Source of the DNA: Isoetes taiwanensis
Lineage: Eukaryota > Streptophyta > Lycopodiopsida > Isoetales > Isoetaceae
Assembly (NCBI GenBank): GCA_021234155.1
Contig: JAJEKV010000248.1
Span: 374,001-438,000, forward strand
Length of the DNA stretch: 64,000 nt
Direction of reading: 5' to 3'
The notes under the pieces are model-generated. The model was not told the DNA's origin and did no database searches. It saw only the letters and a program-made list of their open reading frames with translations. This document shows positions 9,465 to 20,900 of this stretch, piece after piece. A program made the translations under genes and the position numbers. Numbering within the stretch: the first letter of the stretch is position 1; every line of letters starts with the position of its first letter.

Positions 9465-12400
9465 TATCCATTAGCTTCTATCCATTAGGAATCTGTCAAT
9501 TGGAAATATTACATGAAGATATAGATCTAGATGACACCCATCTTTGACAATAGAGCAAGGGGAAGAAAATATAGCCTGGTTCTTTTTTACCACCACCGTG
9601 CTTTGTTTACCGCTAGGATCAATCAAAAGGCTGTCTGGGTTTCCCGAAATTGTTTTGTCTGACATAGTTCCTCACCACAACTGAGTAGCCGCTATTTACC
9701 GTATGTTCACTGCTATGGCCCAACTGAAGTTTGAGAAGATTTGCCATCTACAAAAATCCCCGCCATTACCCTAAGCCAGATCTGTTATGTTTGCCCTGGA
9801 GCCAAGAATCGGCCTGTAGGAAATCCGATTCCCTTGAAGCTTAACCTGCAAAAGATAAAACAGAGATGAGGAAGGATGGAATCGGCCGTAACCCTACCAC
9901 AAAATCAAGGACCGTCCAAAATTTTAAGTGAAATCTAGTTACCTTTAGAGTCTTCAAAGGTGACGAACAAATACTCTTAAAGGCCACGAACAAATGAACA
10001 ACCAACTTCCACATAATACAGTGTTTTGCTCCACATAATACAGTGTTTTGCCATCTGTATCAAATCAGTTCTCATGTGCCATAGCCCTAAATAGATAATA
10101 CATAATTACTGGATATTTTGCTCCACATAATACAGTGTTTTGCCATCTGTATCAAATCGGCTCCTCATTTGCCATAGCCCAATGAAGCAGCCCAAGTACA
10201 GCAAAGATGCAGAGAAATCTGAACATACCTTTAAAACACCAGCACGGGCTTGAAAATTCTGCTTTTGCCATATTCTGCCCTGACTAAACCATCCCAACTA
10301 TTCATGCTCTTTCAACAAATGGCCACACTAAGTTTTCTTCTACAGATTTGGGCCTAACAATAGATGATAAGAGGCCAACTGATACTCTTTCTTCTATCAA
10401 CATTAACTTGGCATGTACAGCCTCTTGGTCCTGCAACTTGTCAGAATCGTCTTCTTTAACTGCTATAAGCTTTCCAATGTGCCCTATTTGTTCTTGTCGA
10501 GATGAATCTTTCTCTATAGTCTTAAGTGATTTCTCAGCCATTATCCATTAGCTTCTATCCATTAGGAATCTGTCAATTGGAAATATTACATGAAGATATA
10601 GATCTAGATGACACCCATCTTTGAAAATAGAGCAAGGGGAAGAAAATATAGCCTGGTTCTTTTTTACCACCACCGTGCTTTGTTTACCGCTAGGATCAAT
10701 CAAAAGGCTGTCTGGGTTTCCCGAAATTGTTTTGTCTGACATAGTTCCTCACCACAACTGGAGTAGCCGCTATTTACCGTGGCGTTCACTGCTATGGCCC
10801 AACTGAAGTTTGAGAAGATTTGCCATCTACAAAAATCCCCGCCATTACCCTAAGCCAGATCTGTTATGTTTGCCCTGGAGCCAAGAATCGGCCTGTAGGA
10901 AATCCGATTCCCTTGAAGCTTAACCTGCAAAAGATAAAACAGAGATGAGGAAGGATGGAATCGGCCGTAACCCTACCACAAAATCAAGGACCGTCCAAAA
11001 TTTTAAGTGAAATCTAGTTACCTTTAGAGTCTTCAAAGGTGACGAACAAATACTCTTAAAGGCCACGAACAAATGAACAACCAACTTCCACATAATACAG
11101 TGTTTTGCTCCACATAATACAGTGTTTTGCCATCTGTATCAAATCAGTTCTCATGTGCCATAGCCCTAAATAGATAATACATAATTACTGGATATTTTGC
11201 TCCACATAATACAGTGTTTTGCCATCTGTATCAAATCGGCTCCTCATTTGCTATAGCCCAATGAAGCAGCCCAAGTACAGCAAAGATGCAGAGAAATCTG
11301 AACATACCTTTAAAACACCAGCACGGGCTTGAAAATTCTGCTTTTGCCATATTTTGCCCTGACTAAACCATCCCAACTATTCATGCTCTTTCAACAAATG
11401 GCCACACTAAGTTTTCTTCTACAGATTTGGGCCTAACAATAGATGATAAGAGGCCAACTGATACTCTTTCTTCTATCAACATTAACTTGGCATGTACAGC
11501 CTCTTGGTCCTGCAACTTGTCAGAATCGTCTTCTTTAACTGCTATAAGCTTTCCAATGTGCCCTATTTGTTCTTGTCGAGATGAATCTTTCTCTATAGTC
11601 TTAAGTGATTTCTCAGCCATTATCCATTAGCTTCTATCCATTAGGAATCTGTCAATTGGAAATATTACATGAAGATATAGATCTAGATGACACCCATCTT
11701 TGAAAATAGAGCAAGGGGAAGAAAATATAGCCTGGTTCTTTTTTACCACCACTGTGCTTTGTTTACCGCTAGGATCAATCAAAAGGCTGTCTGGGTTTCC
11801 CGAAATTGTTTTGTCTGACATAGTTCCTCACCACAACTGGAGTAGCCGCTATTTACCGTGGCGTTCACTGCTATGGCCCAACTGAAGTTTGAGAAGATTT
11901 GCCATCTACAAAAATCCCCGCCATTACCCTAAGCCAGATCTGTTATGTTTGCCCTGGAGCCAAGAATCGGCCTGTAGGAAATCCGATTCCCTTGAAGCTT
12001 AACCTGCAAAAGATAAAACAGAGATGAGGAAGGATGGAATCGGCCGTAACCCTACCACAAAATCAAGGACCGTCCAAAATGTTAAGTGAAATCTGGGCCG
12101 TCGAAAGTTTTAGGGTTTCTCTATAGATTTCTCAGCCATTATCCATTAGCTTCTATCCATTAGGAATCTGTCAATTGGAAATATTACATGAAGATATAGA
12201 TCTAGATGACACCCATCTTTGAAAATAGAGCAAGGGGAAGAAAATATAGCCTGGTTCTTTTTTACCACCACCGTGCTTTGTTTACCGCTAGGATCAATCA
12301 AAAGGCTGTCTGGGTTTCCCGAAATTGTTTTGTCTGACATAGTTCCTCACCACAACTGGAGTAGCCGCTATTTACCGTGGCGTTCACTGCTATGGCCCAA

Positions 12401-12630
12401 CTGAAGTTTGAGAAGATTTGCCATCTACAAAAATCCCCGCCATTACCCTAAGCCAGATCTGTTATGTTTGCCCTGGAGCCAAGAATCGGCCTGTAGGAAA
12501 TCCGATTCCCTTGAAGCTTAACCTGCAAAAGATAAAACAGAGATGAGGAAGGATGGAATCGGCCGTAACCCTACCACAAAATCAAGGACCGTCCAAAATT
12601 TTAAGTGAAATCTGGGCCGTCGAAAGTTTT

Positions 12631-13110
12631 AGGGTTTTATGCACGACATACACTAAAACTTTATAATAAATAAAGGATTTGAAAATGGTAGATGAAGGCA
12701 CCTATATTATCAAGTAACTTGCCCAAGGGCTTAAACAGTGTTCATTTAAAAACAATGGATACTTGATTGGGTACTATATGTGAAGACGACGTTGCCATGT
12801 CACTAATGATTCTAGAGTACGGATTAGATCCAAATTAGGCATTTGCCCTGAAGCCTCTGGAATTATTTTTACTGATGTATGACATAGGATCCTAGATGCT
12901 TCTTAGTTTTTGTACAAAAATACCAAGCCTAAGGCAATACTAACTGCCTAGATGAAATCGTGGAAATCATTTTCAGGAATTTTTGAGTTCCATAATGTAC
13001 ATCTTCTGCAAGATAAATGACATCCTTTGCAAGCCATAATGATTTCCTGGAAAGCTGCAGTAGCGCAAGGATCAATCCCAAGGATAATACATGAACAACA
13101 AAAGTTTTTT
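12631..13110. other. Spacer between the array and the right repeat copy
   Basis: AT-rich; no coding signal found. Confidence 0.5.
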
Positions 13111-13856
13111 AGCTTGAAATGGTATAACCAATACTACTGCTTCATGATCTCTCTATGGGAAGGGTTGTAGTACCACCTACATCATGCTTCTTGTAGTACA
13201 GCATGCCAAGTATATTATTACATTGCGGATCCTAGTTACATGAAATAGCATCCAAGGTAGGTTGCTCGCAAAATGCAAAAGTTACCAGTTCACTGGTATT
13301 GGAGCAAGTGTGCTATGTTGCAACATCTAAGACTGGCCTGCATAAAAAGAGATGGTCATATTTATAAACAATCATATCACTGAAAATGAGAGCATTACAT
13401 TGCTTCCATGAGATTGAGCAACATGAGAAAAAACATGAGCAATAAAGCATGTGAGACATACGATTTGCTAGTCTAGTTTATTTCATGCAAAGGTTAAACC
13501 ATATATCTTTGCGTTCCAGATAACGTGAAAATTTTGGGCATCTTTTGCAGTCCTTAAACATGCGCTTGCCTATGTTTCTATCATAAAGGATTCATTGCAA
13601 CGAGCATTTATCTAGAGGTGGTATCCTTTCAACACACAGTTCGTGAGCTCTCTTGATCCTGTAATTGCAACATCCGTAACTAAGACATGAGATTGTCAAT
13701 AGCTTGAAACTTGTATTCACACTGAGATAAGTGGAAAGGCTTCCAAAATAAGGGCAAGGCAATGACCTGCTCTACACTACGATGCCTTGTGATTGAAACT
13801 TAATCTTGATTTGATGCTTCATCACTCATAGACTGGAAATTACGAAAAGTATTTTC
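13111..13856. repeat. Diverged repeat, right copy (partner at 3829-4587)
   Basis: Aligns over its length with 3829-4587 in direct orientation. It continues past the point where the left copy is interrupted (TTTTCAAAAATTGAAAGTTG), so it approximates the sequence before the Helitron-type insertion. Confidence 0.85.
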
Positions 13857-14753
13857 AAAAATTGAAAGTTGTTGTAAGATGCGGAAAACAAGGGTACTAG
13901 GTTATTTGAGTCATATGTGACTAACTGCATGCACTTTCAGATTGTGCAAACTATCAATTTTATATTGTAAAGTAGAGCCACTGTAGATGAGCTTAGCTTG
14001 AAGTTTGGTGGAAGTATGCATAGACATAAACTGTGAAAAGGAAAACAAATTAGATTACACACACAAGAGACATGATATCTAATCTTTAGCAAAGTGATAG
14101 TGCAAGTATCGTTTGCCTTCAAACGCGTAAGAAGGAAAAAGACATTGCAAAACTCCCAATGACAGAGATGCCAGATAACTGTACTTCGATCATATTCATG
14201 GTATGGTCTCTCCTTAAGTAAAATTCGTTTCCAAATTTCAATAGCTTGCTTATGATAGTGCTGCCGACATCCTTACCCTAAAAACGAACAACCTAAATCT
14301 GTTGTAAAGCCTTGTCAAAAATGTTTTTTACAGTGGCCTGATATGAAACCAAAATATAAATAATGCATCGATGGTGGCATGGTATCTGAGTCCAATCGCT
14401 GGGCGCAATATCTGAAAATGGGGGTGCTTTAGAATATTTCTTCCAAATCCAGATCCCTCCTGCGGGTCTGATGCAAATAGCATAAATTATGGGCGGTGCA
14501 CATCTCATGCCAAAGAACTTCCACAAAATTAACAACAGAACCCTTATGATCTGTAAAACGTAGGAATGCAAATTTCCAAATCATAGGAAAATGCATAGCC
14601 TGATTTTTGGAACACCAGAAATTTTTGGAGGCAATTAAATCTTCAAAATCTTAGGAAATCATTCGGAAACAAAATACAAAAGGTTTTTCCACTTGCCGGA
14701 AAAACCAAATTTAAACAATGGATAAGAATAAGTTCCTGCAAATTATTTTCAGA

Positions 14754-14928
14754 TGAGAACGAAGAACTAGGTGCCAAAATTTCTTCTGGAGATGTTAAAA
14801 GCACCCTCATTGAACTTCAGCCTCCTATCATAGGCAGACGTGAAGCCAAGATTGGGTTTGTTGACCTCGAATCAATTGAAGCAGAAACTGCCAAGAAACC
14901 TTCTAATGTTCTCTTAGAAATATGTTAG
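14754..14928 (+). CDS. Possible orphan terminal exon (unrecognised)
   Basis: A splice-acceptor-like TATTTTCAG is followed by about 58 open codons containing ENEELGAKISSGDVKSTLIE and RREAKIGFVDLESIEAET, ending at TAG 14926-14928. The composition looks protein-like (balanced, charged), unlike the AT-rich surroundings. I cannot name a family and found no upstream exon, so this is likely a gene scrap. Confidence 0.3.
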
Positions 14929-16189
14929 AGATTCAACCGTGGTGGTCTCTCAAACGGAGAGTGCTTAAAGAGATGAAAGTCATGTTGACTGAGATGAACC
15001 ACCACACCTGTTCTATTTATAAAACATTGTCTGAGTATTTTTTGTAACATGTACCACTATATAATTCTAGAATGGGGCTCGCATAAAAACGACAAAAACC
15101 TCCCAATAGATAGGCTTCTCATTCATCACAGCAGATTTTCTACAATAGTGGATAATGGATAGTCGCACACATGCGAACTACCCACGAAGAAAAATAAAGG
15201 GAATGTCCAATTATACAACTTGGACCCCATGGAATACAATGCTAATGGATGTTTGGTCTGTGTACCTGCCAAGCTTATCACCGGAATTAAAAAACCCCGC
15301 CCTTTCGAGTTTTCGAGGAAAAACCCTAGTGATAAGCCTTCAGCGAGGGGCTTGGACAAACGTAAGGCTGAGAATTCGCTCCAAAAAATCCATGAATGGA
15401 GAAGTCGAAGCTTCCACCGCTTGCCAACCTGTACCTACACATTACCAACACTAGACCAAATGTGACAAAACAAGCCTCCCAAAGTGGAGGGGTTGATCAC
15501 GCGTGCCACGCGACAACAAAATAAAACCTCTTCAAATAGAGGAGCTGGTCACGCATGCCAGGCGACAAATACATTAAACAATTAAAGGGGGAAGGTGGGT
15601 TTCAAAGAATAGAGAATAAGGTACTGCTGCGAGAGGAGGAAGCGCCGATGAGACGTTGATGAAGAACCTCGCCTAATATAGCGATCTCCCAATCAGAGAA
15701 GGCATGCAATGCATGCATGCGAGACATGCATGCTCGCCCCCTCTAGAATCTCGATCCAAGGGCACAGATTGATGGAATTCTAGAATGGGGCTCGTATGAA
15801 AACGACAAAAATCTCTCGAATAGAAGAGAACTAGATAAAAGGGATCGAGGATGAAGGTCAAAGGATTATGGCTAAAGAAGAGGCAAGGCCGAGAAAGGAC
15901 ATGCCACAACATGAAAGAAACGCAATTTCATGTACAAAATGCAACAAAATCTAATTCAACCACATGAATTTGCCCCATAGTATTATACTAAATGAGATTT
16001 CTCCCCTTTTTTTTCCTCCTCCTTGACATTTTGTCTGCCTAATAAAATGACTATTTTCAAGAACAGTTTTGCATAATTTTGGACTAAAGACAATTATAGC
16101 CTACTTTTTAGCTGATTTTTAGAACTTGACGTGTACTTCAAAAACATTTTTGTCTTCTTTCCCTATCTCATTGCTACCTTGGATATAGC
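14929..16189. other. Spacer with short repeats
   Basis: No gene. A 45-base block (TTCTAGAATGGGGCTCG core) occurs at 15065-15110 and again, diverged, at 15778-15822. Another imperfect pair (GGTTGATCACGCGTGCCACG / GCTGGTCACGCATGCCAGGC) is at about 15474-15575. Confidence 0.5.
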
Positions 16190-18570
16190 GCTGAAGATTG
16201 TGGTAGCAAAGGTGTCATGTGATATTCACATCTATAACTTGCAAACACCGCTCCAAAGTGATTGAAATAGAAACCATAAGGGGACGCTCCTTCGGTCGTG
16301 ATGTGACACGTTTTAGACCCAATTCTAATCCTTCAACTAATGAAGATATGTCAGCTGGCAATGCAAGTGTTGGATTCAAAATACTGGCAATGTCCCCTAA
16401 CTCCACAACTCTAGTCATTCATGCAAGAAGAATAGGTTCATCACCTCCAAAAAATGCTCTTCTTCCTATAATCAATTCTAGGAGTACCATTCCAAAACTA
16501 TAAATGTCGCTCTTGGTTGTAAGCTGAAGTGTAATAGCATACTCCGGATCTACATAGCCCGGTTTTCCTACTACACAAGAATTGCTTAGGTGTGTGTCTC
16601 CTGCTTTAGGCCCAACAAGAGATATACCGAAGCCAGCCACATGAGCATTCCAATCTTCGTCTAACAATATATTGGCTTTCACATCTCTATGTATAATTGT
16701 CGGACAAGCGTAAGTGTGCAAATATTCTAGGCCTCTTGATATTTGGGCTGCTATTCTTATCCTTGCCCTCCAATGTAGTTGCACTCTTTTTTGCAAAAAG
16801 ACAATCAAACAAGGAGCCATTTTCCATAAACTCAAAGAAGGATCTTTAGTTGCTTACAGTAGCCAACAAGATTGACTAGAGAAGCGTGATTAAGGGCCTT
16901 TAGTAAATCTAATTATCGAGATGGTTTCTTGGCGCTCCGCCTACGTCTGCGGCTAGGGCGGCAACAGAGAGAGGAGACCGCCCTCCTCTCTCTCTGTCCG
17001 GCACTGCTACAACCCCCTTGCAATTTCGAAATCATGCTTGGATGCTAATGGGGTTTGCCGATGATTTAGGAGGTTCTTTTCTCCAAAGATTTTGCCGGCT
17101 TTGATTCGAAGCAGCTTCAAGGCAGTCTTTTTGGTTCACGCTGGTAAGCCACTAACGTGGCCTTTTGCTCTCAATCTTTTCAACAGGAATTATGATTTTG
17201 CTACAGCAAATCATACCGAAAGGGCACATAGCCTATAAGGTGGAGCAAAATGAAGCGAGAATTAGAAAGAAAGTTGTTTTGGATTTTTGTAAGCAGTCTT
17301 TTCAGTTGGATCTTCTGATTAGACGGTTTTTTTCCCCTCCTCTTGCTCTTTCTTGCTAGCAGAAAGATTTAGGGATGCTTTATTGGGAGGAGCCAGAGTA
17401 AGTTCTGGATCATAATTCTACAGTTTTAAAACAGGATGTAAGCCTTATCTGAGATTGCCGAGCTAGGGATCTAATTGTGTCCAGGAAGATGCTTCCATAT
17501 CAAGACCAGATATTATAAACCAAACTTTAGAGGGGAGTTTTGGTGGCTGGGCTGTGTGTCTAGCTTATTACAGGTAGGCTGACTGGCGCATCCCGACAAT
17601 GCAGCATCTCCTTTTAATCTCACATTTGGTAGTAAAGTTGCAGAATTTGATCATAGTTTGAAGCATATTGGCTTCTCTGAGCAGTGCGGGAGATTGTTCA
17701 GGTTACTCTTCGTCTCTTTTCTCTTCATTTCTAATTCTGCAAGAGGTTTTTTGGAGCATTCAGGATTGTCTGCAGTTTATGAAAAATGGGAATTTGACTC
17801 CTGTAGTATTCTATTTAACTAAGAAGATGTTGATACTGTAGTATTAGTTAGATAGAAGAAGAAGTTGAGAGAGACTCATGAGTACTGTAACTGCAGATAT
17901 AACTCAGGTCCATGTGGGATCCTATACACTTAAATTATATCTGATCCATGAGGGATCTTTGTATTGTAATTCTTCCAATTTGATCAATACAAAAAGTTCT
18001 TACCTTCAAAAAAAAAAAAAAAAAAAAATTATCGATCAAATGTAACTGACCTATCTAATCTTTGGGCACTATAATAGCAACAAGCTGCCCATCTTTCAGT
18101 TCTCCCTTATATATAAGGTAGGATGCTCCAATGCCAATCAACATGCCATCTTCATAATTAGATGTTGCTTCTTAGAATAGTTGAACTGCTAAACTCTTGA
18201 ATCTTATCTCGACGACTTTTTGGAGGTGTCTTTCTTCTAGAAATCATGCACTATGCATTAAATGCAGTAAAGGCTAGGGCAAATATATATACCTCACAAG
18301 ACAGTATGGGTCCCATGACCTATTGGTCTCCGTGGACGTTAAAAAAACTATTCTATTCTATTCAATTCAATTGAGGTAGGGCATTTAATACTAGGAATGT
18401 AATATACGTCATCATTGCACTTTGTTTGGCAAAGTGCTTGGCTTGCAATGAAGTTACTAATAGAACCAAGATAAACTCCCCAGCATGTAATTTGGGATTC
18501 ATTGTCTCTTTTCACACCACAAGTATACCAATCTGCTGCAAAAACATGGTCGCGCTTTGCATCGAAAAAA
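16190..18570 (-). pseudogene. CRINKLY4-like receptor kinase pseudogene, split by a retroposed insert
   Basis: This is a diverged partial copy of the neighbour at 18791-20900, in the same orientation. From 18570 leftwards there are pieces of the crinkly-repeat region, a juxtamembrane piece and the kinase start, then the insert (16920-18026). The kinase core resumes at 16910 and ends near 16190. Damage is heavy: DFG is GFG, the Ser in HRDVKS is lost, a Trp codon has become TGA at about 16419, there are frameshifts near 16840, and about 180 bases of the Cys-rich/membrane region are missing near 18300-18370. The HRD motif and GYVDPEY remain readable. It keeps one informative stretch: PPKSRRDKIQEFSSSTI is in a single frame near 18195-18235, where the neighbour has lost four bases. 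Confidence 0.85.
16911..18035 (+). mobile_element. Retroposed insertion with poly(A) tail and 9-base target-site duplication
   Basis: The kinase pseudogene is interrupted by 16920-18026. The insert ends in about 20 A residues (18008-18026) and is bounded by the direct repeat AATTATCGA (16911-16919 and 18027-18035). The uninterrupted neighbour has one corresponding site (AATTCTTGATCAAATG). These are hallmarks of LINE-machinery insertion. The 1.1-kb body has no convincing reading frame. It could be a 5'-truncated non-LTR element or a processed transcript; TTTGATCAATACAAAAAGTT just before the tail looks like a 3' UTR. Confidence 0.88.
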
Positions 18571-18790
18571 AAAAAGCTTGAAGATATTTGTTTTGGCGTC
18601 TTATTGTGCTTTATTTAATAGTGTGATATGTTATTCATGAACTTGCCCATGTTTTTGAATTTTTATTTTTTTCAAACCAAAAAATAAAATCTCTCATAAC
18701 ACAGAATATACAATATACAATATAGAATATACATAGTTAGCATATGTATGTTTCCTTGAGGGGCACGTGTCTTCTTTTCCTTTTTCATTT

Positions 18791-20900
18791 CTACCTTGGA
18801 TCAAGCACTAAAGATTGTGGTACCGAAGATGAATTGAATGTCATGTTATCATTCACATCTAAGGCTTGCAGACACCTTTCCAAAGTGATTGTAATAGAAA
18901 CCATAGAGGGACGCTCCTTGGGTTCTGGTGTGACACATTGTAGAGCCAATTCTAACACTTCAACTAATGGAGATATGTCAGCTGGCAATACAAGTGCTGG
19001 ATCCAAAATACTGGCAATGTCCCCTAACTCCATGATTCTGGTAATCCATGCAAGAAGACCAGGTTCATCACCTCCAGAAAATGCTCTTTTTCCTGTAAGC
19101 AACTCTAGGATTACCATTCCAAAACTATAGGTGTCGCTCTTGGTTGTGAGCCGAAGTGTAATAGCATACTCCGGATCTACGTAGCCCGGTGTTCCTACTG
19201 CATGAATATTGCTTAGATGTGTGTCTCCTGCCTCAGGCCCAACAAGAGATATGCCAAAGTCAGCCAGATGGGCATTCCAATCTTTATCCAACAAGACATT
19301 AGCTGACTTCACATCTCTATGTATAATTGTCGGACAAGCGTAAGTGTGCAAATATTCTAGACCTCTTGATATTTGGGATGCTATTCTTATCCTCGTACTC
19401 CATTGTAGTTGAATTCTCTTTTTTGCAAAGAGACAATCAAACAAGGAGCCATTTTCCATAAACTCAAAAACAAGTATCCTTTGCTGCTTATAGTAGCCAA
19501 CAAGATTGACCAGACAAGCGTGATTAAGGGCTTTTAGTAAATCTAATTCTTGATCAAATGTAACTGACGTCTTTAGATCTTTGGGCTTTTTAACAGCAAC
19601 AAGCCGCCCATCTTTTAGCTTTCCCTTATATACAAGGCAGGATGCTCCAATGCCAATCAACATGCTATCTTCATAATTAGATGTTGCTTCCTGGATAGTT
19701 GAGCTGCTAAACTCTTGAATCTTATCTCGATTTTCTGGGGTGTCTTTCTTCTAGAAATCATGCACCATCCACTAGATGCAATAAAAGCTAAGACAAGAAT
19801 ACCTCCCAAGGCAGCCACTATTATAATGTAAATATGCAATTTGCGCCGTGGAGATGGTGAAATTGAAGGTGATGGAGTAGGAGATGGAGACAATATGCAT
19901 GTCGTATCACTGGTGGCACTACAAGGAGATGATTGCAATGTACCAGTCATACAGTGGGAGCATTGTAGGCATATCTTGTCCGTTGAGGTAGGGCACTTAC
20001 TAGGAATGTAATATTCATCATCATTGCAGTTTGGTTGGCAAAGACCCTCGGTTACATTGAACTCACTAATAGAATGATCATAAATTCCCCAGCATGTAAT
20101 TTGAGATTCATTGTCTCTTCTCACACCACAAGTATACCAATCTTCTGCAGAGATGAAGGAAAAGGGAACCCCTTTGGGAGCCTGGAGCTGACCTTGGGCA
20201 TTACTTCCCCAACATACTGCTTCATGGTTATCATACCTAAGCCCACACGTATGGTTCGTTCCAGCTGCGAGAGACGAGAAAATATAATCGGTAGGAACAT
20301 CACACTGATGGTCATCATTTAGACCGAAACAAAGCGTCTTATTTGTGTCCAACTCTATTCCACAAACATGGTAGGGACCTGCAAAGATGGCAGAATACCG
20401 AGCCCCTTTCTGGAAGCTCCTTTCCAGTTATAACCCCAAAATACTAGCTTGTTGTTATTTCTCTCCACGCCATAGCTGAAAGACCAGCCAGAAGAGACAT
20501 ATGCGAAGGAATATCCAGAGGGCAGTTTTGTTTCGCTAGCCACATCATTGCCCCAACAATCAACCGAGCCCAAGGCATCGTTTCTAATGGCACAGACACG
20601 AAAGCCTCCAGAGCTTATGCTAGAGTAGTTGCGACTTTTCTATGTGGAAGGAATTCTCAAGGCTGGGGTTGTGTCATTATTCTCAAGGCCCCAACAGACT
20701 GGATTCCGGAAGGTGTAAGTTAGGCAACAGGTGAAATACATTCCTCCGGATATTGCCCACAATGCAGTACCTTGTGGCGCGTTTGTGTAATTGAAGTAGT
20801 TGCCAATACAAGCAGGTTGAAATCCAACGCACATACTCCTTAAACCACAGGCCTTGCAGTTTATCACGATCCAACCGTTTGCAGCCGTTGGATCAAACAT
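18791..20900 (-). pseudogene. CRINKLY4 / CCR-type receptor-like kinase, nearly complete but disrupted
   Basis: Plant CR4-type kinases sense extracellular signals with seven RCC1-like crinkly repeats plus a TNFR-like Cys-rich domain, and signal through a cytoplasmic Ser/Thr kinase. From 20900 leftwards: crinkly repeats (repeated CWG units such as VCWGSNAQGQLQAPKG), a TNFR-like block (about 20020-19930, CNDDEYYIPSKCPTSTDKIC), a Ser/Pro linker, a membrane helix (IYIIIVAALGGILVLAFIAS) and a basic RRK stop-transfer. The kinase has its own open frame (18791-19663, 290 residues): G-loop GIGASC (last Gly lost), VAVKK, HRDVKSANVLL, ADFGISL, GYVDPEY. Defects are no signal peptide, an in-frame stop near 20640, a frameshift near 20410, and a four-base deletion near 19725 just before the kinase. 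A tandem partner lies at 16190-18570. Unless the breaks are assembly errors, the receptor is not made; a kinase-only product is conceivable. Confidence 0.85.

Larger units (their letters stand above)
7780..12630 (-). repeat. Recent 1.08-kb tandem array: four full units plus a half unit
   Basis: Units start at 7780, 8861, 9938 and 11017 (each begins GTTACCTTTAGAGTCTTCAA). They are nearly identical, with only a few differences per kilobase. Unit 4 ends in TGGGCCGTCGAAAGTTTTAG at about 12093-12115, then a partial unit restarts at about 12125 and ends with the same tail at about 12615-12630. That tail therefore marks the original right edge. Each unit holds an internal repeat of ATAATACAGTGTTTTGC. 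Read on the minus strand, a unit looks like the 5' part of a gene: a splice-acceptor-like TTTTGCAG, three short reading frames (64, 79 and 63 codons) and a donor-like AAAGGTATGT. High identity implies recent unequal exchange. Confidence 0.95.

Noticed and set aside
7600-12700. CRISPR-like array
   Set aside because: Units are 1.08 kb and contiguous, without short repeats and unique spacers, in a plant nuclear context.
18791-19663. Functional stand-alone kinase gene
   Set aside because: The start Met lies inside the kinase domain's first strand region after a frameshift from the membrane part; more likely a remnant of the full receptor.
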